Both the position numbers and the translations under genes were made by a program. A stretch of DNA of 19,685 bases, taken from contig JBMNRY010000032.1 of NCBI GenBank assembly GCA_050944915.1, positions 1 to 19,685 of the forward strand, given 5' to 3'. The notes below the pieces were generated by a model that worked only from the letters and a program-made list of their open reading frames with translations, made no database searches and had not been told where the DNA came from. Positions within the stretch are counted from its first letter, which is position 1. Each line of letters begins with the position of its first letter. Source of the DNA: JBMNRY01 sp050944915 (lineage in GTDB: Bacteria > Bacillota > Limnochordia > JAAZLZ01). This document shows positions 14,074-19,685 of this stretch, one piece after another.

Positions 14074-15015
14074 GTGGAAGCTCTCCATGTGGTAAGCGTT
14101 AGTTTAGGCTCTTCCCGTCGGGATATCGATACGGAAATGGAAATCCAAGGAAGGAAGATCCGGATTCAACGGATGGGTACCGATGGCGATTTGAAGAGGG
14201 CCATGGAGCTTGTTCAAGAGCTTGATGGACAAGTGGATGCCTTTGGCTTAGGGGGAATCGATCTCTACATCTACGCGGGGAAACGCCGCTACACCTTCCG
14301 AGATGCCAAAAGGATTGCCCAAGGGGCTAAACAAAGCCCTGTTGTCGACGGTAGTGGGTTAAAAAACAGTCTAGAACGGCGGGTGATCCGGTATCTGGCC
14401 GACCACGGACTTATCGATTTCTCCGATAAAAAGGTCCTGTTAGTCTCGGCCGTCGACCGTTTCGGAATGGCGGAGACTCTAGCCGAGGTGGCCGATCAGG
14501 TCGTCTATGGGGATCTAGTCTTCGCTTTAGGTTTGCCAGTGCCTTTGCGCAGTTTGCGCACTCTCCATTACGTGGCCTGGGCTGTTGCCCCTATCGTGAC
14601 CCAGCTGCCTTTCCGGTGGCTGTATCCGACGGGGGAAAAGCAAGAGACCTCCAGTGGGAAAACTAAACCCATCTTTGCCGATCTGTATCGAGGGGCCGAT
14701 ATCATCGCCGGTGATTTCCATTTTATTCGGAGGTATATGCCCGGGGATCTAGAGGGCAAAACAGTGATCACCAACACGGTCACCGCCGACGATGTGGCCG
14801 AGCTGCGCTCCCGAGGAGTAGAGATGTTGGTGACGACGACACCGAGTATTAATGGTCGCTCTATGGGCACTAATCTATTAGAGGCCATCGCCGTGGCCAT
14901 GACCGGTCGGGAAATGGCTGCGGAGGATTATCTCGCCTGGTTGGAAGCAATCGAGTTTCGGCCCCATGTAGAAAAACTACAGGAGGGACCGGTGGAGGGG
15001 ATAGGAAATGAATAG
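14074..15015 (+). CDS. Conserved protein annotated elsewhere as quinate 5-dehydrogenase; role unproven
   Basis: A 313-residue cytoplasmic protein that I recall under the database name 'quinate 5-dehydrogenase' in clostridia. The sequence gives little support for that: there is no classic shikimate dehydrogenase layout, but conserved-looking pieces are visible, such as VVSVSLGSSRRD (6-17), GTDGD (35-39), GLGGIDLYIY (58-67), VVDGSGLKN near 90, and TTTPSINGRSMGTN near 255. The first ~150 residues precede a region that may bind a nucleotide. GTG 14074 is chosen for AGGTGG five bases upstream; GTG 14065, directly after the regulator stop, is possible. The 3' end overlaps the next gene by eight bases, so translation of the two is coupled. 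It should work with the acyl-ACP reductase-like protein, step unknown. Confidence 0.7.
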   Translation: MEALHVVSVSLGSSRRDIDTEMEIQGRKIRIQRMGTDGDLKRAMELVQELDGQVDAFGLGGIDLYIYAGKRRYTFRDAKRIAQGAKQSPVVDGSGLKNSLERRVIRYLADHGLIDFSDKKVLLVSAVDRFGMAETLAEVADQVVYGDLVFALGLPVPLRSLRTLHYVAWAVAPIVTQLPFRWLYPTGEKQETSSGKTKPIFADLYRGADIIAGDFHFIRRYMPGDLEGKTVITNTVTADDVAELRSRGVEMLVTTTPSINGRSMGTNLLEAIAVAMTGREMAAEDYLAWLEAIEFRPHVEKLQEGPVEGIGNE

Positions 15016-16099
15016 GTTCGCTTTTATTATTCACCCGATCCAAGTCAGTGATTTTGCCCGAAAATTTGCCTTTGCCCGGCATCTGCCCGAGGCTTTGCTT
15101 GAGGGGATATTTAAGTACGTGCCCCCGATGAAAGTCTCCCATATCACCGGTATTAAGTCCCCCACGGGGGCCGAGGCCGAAGGTTGGTTTATCGGCTGTC
15201 CTTTGTCGACCCGACAAATGATCGAATTACCGGAGGAATTTGTCCTCAACAAGATCATTCAAGGGGGGAAACTAGGGGAGAAGCTAGGTGCCTCCATCAT
15301 CGGTTTAGGGGCCTTTACCGCCGTTGTCGGCGATGGGGGAATTACGGTGAGCAAGAATCTCCGGGCTGCTGTGACAACGGGTAATAGCTTAACGGTGGCT
15401 AGTGCCCTAGAGGGAATTCGCAAGGCAGCCCAAATGATGGAAGTATCCCTAGAGGATTCTAATATCGCAATTTTAGGGGCCACAGGGGCCATCGGTGCCG
15501 CCTGTGCCCGGATTTTAGCCCGGGATTTCCCCTCCTTGACCTTGGTAGCCCGCAATATGGAAAAGCTAAAGGGGTTGCAGGCCGAACTCCAGGTGGGGAA
15601 CAAGGAGATTGAAGTGATGACCGACAGCCGCCAGGCTTTGCCCAAGGCTGATGTGGTCGTCACCGTTACCTCGGCCATCGATACCGTCATCGAACCGGAA
15701 GATATCAAACCGGGGGCTATCATCTGTGATGTGGCCCGGCCCCGGGATGTGTCGGCCAAGGTGGCGGCCCTGCGGGATGATGTCTTGGTTTTTGAAGGTG
15801 GGGTCATGGCGGTCCCTGGCGAGGTGGAATTTAATTTCAACTTTGGTTTTCCTCCCCGGACCTCCTATGCTTGCATGGCGGAAACTATGGTTTTAGCTTT
15901 GGAAGGACGCTTTGAATCCTTTAGCTTAGGACGGGAAATGGCGGTGGAGCAGATCGACGAAATCGGCCGTTTAGCCAAGAAACACGGCTTCCATTTGGCC
16001 GGTCTGCGGAGTTTCGAAAAACCGTTAGACGATGCCCAAATTGAACGGATTAAGGATAATGTCCGGAAGAAATCTCGGGAGGCGATCCTTAGGGCCTAA
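15008..16099 (+). CDS. Acyl-ACP reductase-like NAD(P)-dependent oxidoreductase
   Basis: A 363-residue protein that resembles, from memory, cyanobacterial long-chain acyl-ACP reductase (AAR), the enzyme that makes fatty aldehydes for alkane synthesis. Shared blocks: LGAFTAVV (about 100-107), the TTGNSLT segment (123-129), the Rossmann motif ILGATGAIGAACARIL (155-170), LVARNMEKLKGLQAEL (179-194), and SYACMAETMVLALEG (286-300) followed by SFSLGRE and KKHGFHLAGL. Cys289 lines up with the AAR nucleophile that forms the acyl-enzyme thioester. Databases often call such proteins 'shikimate dehydrogenase' or 'predicted amino acid dehydrogenase'. The ATG overlaps the previous gene and has GGAGG upstream. 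No aldehyde-deformylating oxygenase gene is in the window. Substrate in this organism is unknown. Confidence 0.82.
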   Translation: MNRFAFIIHPIQVSDFARKFAFARHLPEALLEGIFKYVPPMKVSHITGIKSPTGAEAEGWFIGCPLSTRQMIELPEEFVLNKIIQGGKLGEKLGASIIGLGAFTAVVGDGGITVSKNLRAAVTTGNSLTVASALEGIRKAAQMMEVSLEDSNIAILGATGAIGAACARILARDFPSLTLVARNMEKLKGLQAELQVGNKEIEVMTDSRQALPKADVVVTVTSAIDTVIEPEDIKPGAIICDVARPRDVSAKVAALRDDVLVFEGGVMAVPGEVEFNFNFGFPPRTSYACMAETMVLALEGRFESFSLGREMAVEQIDEIGRLAKKHGFHLAGLRSFEKPLDDAQIERIKDNVRKKSREAILRA

Positions 16100-16101
16100 C
16101 C

Positions 16102-16135
16102 TCCCCTTGACATCAGGGGACTCCTTCTCTATAAT
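16102..16135 (+). promoter_or_regulatory. Consensus sigma-A promoter of greA with inverted repeat over the -35
   Basis: TTGACA (16107-16112), exactly 17 bases, TATAAT (16130-16135): a perfect housekeeping promoter, start near 16142. TCCCCT (16102-16107) and AGGGGA (16115-16120) are perfect 6-bp arms that flank the -35 with a 7-base spacer, which would suit a repressor site. Confidence 0.9.
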
Positions 16136-16141
16136 GTACGC

Positions 16142-16258
16142 GCAATACGGCAGGAGATCCCTGTCGGACCTAGAAAATTAGGGGCAATTCCTCTATAGAG
16201 ATCAAACCCTGATCCCCCCTTTGGGGGGATAATGATGAGAAAAAAGGAGTTACAGCCC
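16142..16258 (+). promoter_or_regulatory. Structured leader of greA
   Basis: About 117 bases of untranslated RNA that can fold into GGCAGG/CCTGTC (16149-16154 with 16160-16165), the palindrome CTCTATAGAG (16191-16200), and a very stable stem ATCCCCCC/GGGGGGAT (16212-16219 with 16223-16230, loop TTT). No T-run follows the last stem, so it is not an intrinsic terminator. It matches no riboswitch or T-box I know. Confidence 0.4.
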
Positions 16259-16738
16259 ATGAGCGAGAAGGAAGTCCTCCTGACTGAAGAAGGCTTAGAG
16301 AAGCTAGAAAAGGAACTAGACTATTTGAAGCGGGTTCGCCGGCGGGAAGTTGCTAATCGCATCAAAGATGCCTTAGAATTCGGCGATATCTCCGAGAATG
16401 CAGAATATGATGATGCGAAAAATGAACAGGCTTTCCTAGAAGGGCGGATCGCTACTCTAGAAAAAACCTTACGCAATGCGAAAATCATCCAGCGGGAATC
16501 GGGGGACGGACCCCTAAAGGTGGGCTTAGGCGATACAGTAAAACTGTTAGATCTAGAAGAGGATGAAGAGCTGGTCTTTACCCTCGTCGGTTCACCGGAA
16601 GCTAACCCGGCCGAAGCTAGGATTTCGAATGAATCGCCGGTAGGGCGAGCCATCATCGGCAAAGAGCCTGGGACTGAGGTGGAGGTTGAAGTTCCCGCCG
16701 GAGTTATCAGATATCGTATCGTAGAGATATCCCGATAG
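16259..16738 (+). CDS. greA: Transcription elongation factor GreA
   Basis: Rescues backtracked RNA polymerase by promoting transcript cleavage. The 159-residue protein has the N-terminal coiled-coil finger (LTEEGLEKLEKELDYL...) with the acidic tip GDISENAEYDDAK, whose Asp and Glu reach the polymerase active site, and the C-terminal FKBP-like globular domain ending in SPVGRAIIGKEPGTEVEVEV. The ATG at 16259 is chosen: AAGGAG is nine bases upstream and the length fits the family; in-frame ATGs at 16232 and 16235 would add up to nine residues. It has its own perfect promoter. lysS follows 20 bases after the stop, a pairing common in Bacillota. Confidence 0.97.
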   Translation: MSEKEVLLTEEGLEKLEKELDYLKRVRRREVANRIKDALEFGDISENAEYDDAKNEQAFLEGRIATLEKTLRNAKIIQRESGDGPLKVGLGDTVKLLDLEEDEELVFTLVGSPEANPAEARISNESPVGRAIIGKEPGTEVEVEVPAGVIRYRIVEISR

Positions 16739-16758
16739 CGCGGGGTGGAGGTGGAGTT

Positions 16759-18246
16759 TTGTCCAGGATAGATTTAGATGAGCAGGAACTACAAGAATTA
16801 AATGACCAAATGTTGGTCCGCAGGCAGAAATTGGCGGAACTACAGGCCCAAGGTATCGATCCCTTTGGGGAAAGCTTCGAGGCTACCGCCACTGCCGAAA
16901 AGATAAAGGGCGAATTCGAACAGCTGGAAGGACAAAGGGTGGCTGTCGCCGGCCGGATGATGTCGGTGCGGCGGCACGGCAAAGCGGGGTTTGCCGATCT
17001 GCAAGATGCGACAGATCGGGTACAGATCTATTTTAAACAGGATCTCCTCGGCGCCGATGGTTTTGAGCTTTTCCAAAAGCTTGATATCGGCGATATTATC
17101 GCCGTCACCGGCGTCGTTTTTCGCACCCGACGGGGCGAAATCAGTGTTGAGGCCCGCGAACTGAAGCTGATGTGTAAATCCTTGCGTCCCTTGCCGGAAA
17201 AGTGGCATGGACTCAAGGATGTGGAAATTCGCTACCGGCAGCGGTATCTCGATTTGATGGTCAATCCCCAGGTCCGGGAAGTTTTTGTGGCCAGAAGTCG
17301 GGCCATTCAGGCTATCCGGGACTTTTTGCATCAGCGGGGCTTCTTGGAAGTGGAGACACCGATGCTCAACGTCATCGCCGGTGGCGCTAACGCCCGCCCC
17401 TTTGTGACCCACCATAATGCCCTTGATATGGATCTCTATTTACGCATTGCCCCTGAATTATACTTAAAGCGACTGGTGGTCGGTGGTTTAGAGAAGGTCT
17501 TTGAGATCGGCAAGAACTTCCGCAATGAAGGGATGTCCACAAAGCATAATCCCGAATTCACCGCGGTCGAAGTCTATGAAGCCTATGCCGATTATCTAAA
17601 GATGATGGAGCTCACCGAGGAACTCTTCGCCTATGTGGCTCAAAAGGTTTGTGGCAGCACAACCATCGAGTTTCAAGGCCGCAAGGTCGATTTGAAGCCG
17701 CCTTGGAAACGGCTCTCGATGCTAGATGCCATTGAACAATACGCCGGGGTCACCTGGGATGAGCTGGTGGCCGACCCCCAAGGGGTGGCTAAGGCTAAGA
17801 ACTTGGACCTTCCTCCGGAACGGCTAAGCGCCGAAGGGGTGCTAGATGAGCTTTTCGATACTTACGTGGAACCAAAGTTAATCGAGCCAGTCTTTATTAC
17901 CGATCATCCTGTGGAGATTTCTCCTTTAGCCAAACGGAAAAAGGAAGCTCCCCATCTGACCGATCGCTTCGAACCCTACATCATGGGCTGGGAAGTAGCT
18001 AACGGTTTTTCCGAGTTAAACGATCCTCTAGATCAAAAAGAACGTTTTCTAAAACAAGTTGAACAAAGGGACGCGGGCGATGAAGAAGCACATATGATGG
18101 ATGAGGACTATATTGTGGCCTTGGAATACGGTTTGCCGCCTACTGGTGGCTTAGGGATTGGTATTGACCGTTTAGTGATGTTGTTGACCGATAGCCCATC
18201 CATTCGGGACGTCCTTCTCTTTCCCCATATGCGCCCGCGGGAATAA
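16759..18246 (+). CDS. lysS: Lysyl-tRNA synthetase, class II
   Basis: Charges tRNA-Lys in the cytoplasm. The 495-residue protein has the N-terminal OB-fold anticodon-binding domain (about 60-140, with VAVAGRMMSVRRHGKAGFAD) and the class II catalytic core: motif 1 around residues 171-203, motif 2 FRNEGMSTKHNPEF (254-267), motif 3 GLGIGIDRLVMLLTDSPSIR near the C-terminus, and the LysRS-specific EVYEAYADY. The TTG start has GGAGGTGG five bases upstream; no better start is seen. In one unit with greA upstream; no T-box leader lies before it. The stop is followed after only three bases by azlC. Confidence 0.97.
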   Translation: MSRIDLDEQELQELNDQMLVRRQKLAELQAQGIDPFGESFEATATAEKIKGEFEQLEGQRVAVAGRMMSVRRHGKAGFADLQDATDRVQIYFKQDLLGADGFELFQKLDIGDIIAVTGVVFRTRRGEISVEARELKLMCKSLRPLPEKWHGLKDVEIRYRQRYLDLMVNPQVREVFVARSRAIQAIRDFLHQRGFLEVETPMLNVIAGGANARPFVTHHNALDMDLYLRIAPELYLKRLVVGGLEKVFEIGKNFRNEGMSTKHNPEFTAVEVYEAYADYLKMMELTEELFAYVAQKVCGSTTIEFQGRKVDLKPPWKRLSMLDAIEQYAGVTWDELVADPQGVAKAKNLDLPPERLSAEGVLDELFDTYVEPKLIEPVFITDHPVEISPLAKRKKEAPHLTDRFEPYIMGWEVANGFSELNDPLDQKERFLKQVEQRDAGDEEAHMMDEDYIVALEYGLPPTGGLGIGIDRLVMLLTDSPSIRDVLLFPHMRPRE

Positions 18247-18249
18247 AGG

Positions 18250-18981
18250 ATGTTGGGGGAATTGCAGACTTCCGTTAAGCAGCCAAGGACCTCCCGGTGG
18301 AGCCGTTTTTGGCAAGGGTTTCACCAGGCTACGCCCATCATGCTTGGCTATGGGCCCATCGGGTTTGCCTACGGCGTGTTGGCCCGCCAAGGGGGCTTAA
18401 CCCTTGGACAAACCATCGGGATGTCCATCTTCGTTTATGCAGGCTCGGCCCAGTTTATCGCCGTAGGTATGTTTGCCGTCGGGGCGGGCCTGATCCCCAT
18501 TGTGGTCACAACATTCTTGGTCAATCTAAGGCACCTGTTGATGACGGCCGCCTTAAGTCCTCATCTTAAAGGTTTTTCCCGACCCCTATTAGGCTTGTTG
18601 GCCTTTCATATTACCGATGAGACCTTTGCTCTTCACAGCAATAACTTTGCTTCAAGACCCGCCGATGCCTATAGTATGTTCGGCCTGAATTTGGCCTCTT
18701 ATTTAATGTGGGTGACTAGTTCCGCGGTCGGCGGCCTCATCGGGAATAGTGTGGTCGATCCGGCACGCTTCGGGCTAGATTTCGCCCTGCCGGCCATGTT
18801 CATCGCCCTACTATGTTTACAAGTGAAGAATCGTCTGCATATCTTCATCGCCATCATTGCCGGGGTGACTTCTATATTAGTGGCTTGCTATTTCCCCGGT
18901 AATTGGAATGTTATCACCGCCACGGTAGTGGCCGCCACGATAGGATTGGTGATCGAACAATGGAAAGCTCCTTCGTCCTAA
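18250..18981 (+). CDS. azlC: AzlC-family branched-chain amino acid exporter, large subunit
   Basis: The large membrane subunit of a two-part AzlCD exporter for branched-chain amino acids. The 243-residue product has a short polar N-terminus and several hydrophobic segments. Family signatures are FAYGVLARQGGL near residue 40, YAGSAQFIAVGM near 63, and NLRHLLMTAALSPH near 94. It starts three bases after lysS; the ATG at 18250 lacks a well-spaced ribosome binding site (only AAAGG abutting it), so translation may depend on coupling to lysS. azlD overlaps its 3' end by 22 bases. Substrate is inferred from the family. Confidence 0.9.
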   Translation: MLGELQTSVKQPRTSRWSRFWQGFHQATPIMLGYGPIGFAYGVLARQGGLTLGQTIGMSIFVYAGSAQFIAVGMFAVGAGLIPIVVTTFLVNLRHLLMTAALSPHLKGFSRPLLGLLAFHITDETFALHSNNFASRPADAYSMFGLNLASYLMWVTSSAVGGLIGNSVVDPARFGLDFALPAMFIALLCLQVKNRLHIFIAIIAGVTSILVACYFPGNWNVITATVVAATIGLVIEQWKAPSS

Positions 18982-19274
18982 TATTGATCGGTATGGCTTT
19001 GGTGACCTATTTGCCCAGAGCTTTGCCTTTATTGATTCTATCCGACATGCAGCTGCCTCTGGCGGTTTTGCGTTGGCTATCCTTCGTTCCAGTGGCCGTT
19101 TTGGCGGCCCTTTTAGCTCCAGAACTCTTTATGTCTGAAGGAGAGCTACTCCTATTTAATCCCTACCTGCTGGCGGCCCTGCCGGCCTTTTTGGTGGCGG
19201 CCAGGACGGGGAGCTTGCTTGGAACGGCCCTCGTCGGTATGTTGGTCGTTATGGTCAGTCGCAATTTCCTTTAA
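18960..19274 (+). CDS. azlD: AzlD-family transporter small subunit
   Basis: A 104-residue membrane protein with three or four hydrophobic segments, the small partner of AzlC. The start MESSFVLILIGMALVTYLPRALP carries the family's T-x-L-P-R-x-L-P pattern. ATG 18960 is chosen because it gives the normal family length and begins at the first membrane segment; the open frame reaches back to 18903 with non-family residues. The gene overlaps azlC by 22 bases, so translation is likely coupled. Together the two are expected to export branched-chain amino acids across the membrane. Confidence 0.88.
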   Translation: MESSFVLILIGMALVTYLPRALPLLILSDMQLPLAVLRWLSFVPVAVLAALLAPELFMSEGELLLFNPYLLAALPAFLVAARTGSLLGTALVGMLVVMVSRNFL

Positions 19275-19316
19275 GTTGGGCTCAGAAAGGGAGTTTAAGG
19301 GAGGAAAAGCATACCT

Positions 19317-19335
19317 AGTCCCATTGGACTTGTTT
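19317..19335 (+). terminator. Weak possible terminator after azlD
   Basis: AGTCC (19317-19321) and GGACT (19326-19330) form a 5-bp stem with loop CATT, followed by TGTTTT. It lies between azlD and the rRNA promoter. The stem is short, so this is tentative. Confidence 0.3.
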
Positions 19336-19344
19336 TCTGCTCCC

Positions 19345-19373
19345 TTGAACTTGGTATTGAAACATGGTATATT
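19345..19373 (+). promoter_or_regulatory. Promoter of the rRNA operon
   Basis: TTGAAC (19345-19350), a 17-base spacer and TATATT (19368-19373), preceded by TG at the extended -10 position (TGGTATATT). Transcription would start near 19380. The seven bases CTCCCTT over the -35 (19340-19346) are the inverse of AAGGGAG at about 19287-19293. Confidence 0.75.
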
Positions 19374-19403
19374 AATTCTTGCCCCTCGGGGGCAGCAGTT
19401 GAA

Positions 19404-19420
19404 CCTTGAAAACTAAACAG
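19404..19420 (+). promoter_or_regulatory. boxA-like antitermination signal in the rRNA leader
   Basis: CCTTGAAAACTAAACAG resembles the TCTTTGAAAACTAAACA leader element found before 16S genes in Bacillota, where it recruits the Nus antitermination complex. Downstream AAGCTT and AAGAGCTT (about 19428-19447) probably belong to the processing stem around 16S. Confidence 0.65.
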
Positions 19421-19460
19421 TGTACCAAGCTTGTGTTTTTTAAGAGCTTAAGATCAACTT

Positions 19461-19685
19461 TTTTCGGAGAGTTTGATCCTGGCTCAGGACGAACGCTGGC
19501 GGCGTGCCTAATACATGCAAGTCGAGCGGAGGACCTTTGCTGAAGTCTTCGGATGGATGCTTGGGAACTTAGCGGCGAACGGGTGAGTAACGCGTGGGTA
19601 ACCTGCCCTAAAGTCTGGGATAACAGCCCGAAAGGGTTGCTAATACCGGATGTGATTGTCAGAAGTGCGCTTTTGACAATTAAAG
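19461..19685 (+). rRNA. 16S ribosomal RNA, 5' part (runs off the window)
   Basis: The first ~225 bases of small-subunit rRNA. The start CGGAGAGTTTGATCCTGG is the universal 5' region, followed by GACGAACGCTGGCGGCGTGC, the CATGCAAGTCGAGCGG segment, the GTGAGTAACGCGTGGGTAAC block and AATACCGGATG. The variable V1 loop (AGGACCTTTGCTGAAGTCTT, around 19530) is of Bacillota type. The mature 5' end is placed at about 19461 by comparison with Bacillus subtilis and may be off by a few bases. The rest of the operon is outside the window. Confidence 0.97.

Noticed and set aside
16739..16758. A T-box leader controlling lysS.
   Set aside because: Only 20 bases separate greA and lysS, with no room for a T-box, and none is seen upstream of greA.
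1..19685. CRISPR arrays, transposons, integrase genes, phage genes or attachment sites.
   Set aside because: No regularly spaced repeats, transposase-like frames, terminal inverted repeats or composition breaks were seen; apart from the unknown genes the content is housekeeping.

Overview
The window is a stretch of chromosome from a Gram-positive-type bacterium of the Bacillota (clostridial or Limnochordia-like, moderate GC). Evidence: strong AAGGAGG-type ribosome binding sites, frequent TTG/GTG starts, sigma-A type promoters (including a perfect TTGACA-17-TATAAT), a zinc-type L31, a rho gene with its usual Bacillota neighbours, LysM/M23 cell-wall hydrolases, and a 16S rRNA 5' end of Bacillota type. 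No mobile element, CRISPR array or tRNA was seen. The species cannot be named from the sequence alone.

Layout. 1-2294: 3' end of argS, then pyrG. 2314-4991: a promoter, a bifunctional-nuclease (DUF151) gene, a small secreted protein whose start codon lies inside a terminator-like hairpin, a cysteine-rich zinc-ribbon-like protein, and class II fructose-bisphosphate aldolase. 5022-10262: rho and rpmE, usually close neighbours, here separated by a LysM/M23 peptidase (+), an uncharacterised radical SAM protein (+) and a second LysM/M23 peptidase (-) whose zinc-ligand motif is altered. 10313-12577: dusB, then two unrecognised genes, one encoding 64 residues and one encoding a long acidic, probably disordered protein with a helical C-terminus. 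12591-13400 (-): a PHP-type histidinol-phosphatase. 13534-16099 (+): a compact three-gene operon of an XRE-type regulator, a conserved protein known to me as 'quinate 5-dehydrogenase', and a homologue of cyanobacterial acyl-ACP reductase that keeps the catalytic cysteine. 16107-19274: greA, lysS, azlC, azlD. 19345-end: rRNA promoter, boxA-like leader and the first ~226 bases of 16S rRNA.

Most of the window is housekeeping: tRNA charging (argS, lysS), tRNA modification (dusB), CTP synthesis (pyrG), glycolysis (fba), transcription termination and elongation (rho, greA), ribosome (rpmE, 16S). The most unusual parts are the operon at 13534-16099 with a dense set of inverted repeats in front of it, the hairpin that overlaps a start codon at 2854-2912, the M23 protein with HxD in place of HxH, and the two-gene unit of unknown function at 11386-12577. 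Starts were often moved inward from the longest open frame where the ribosome binding site or family length supported it.
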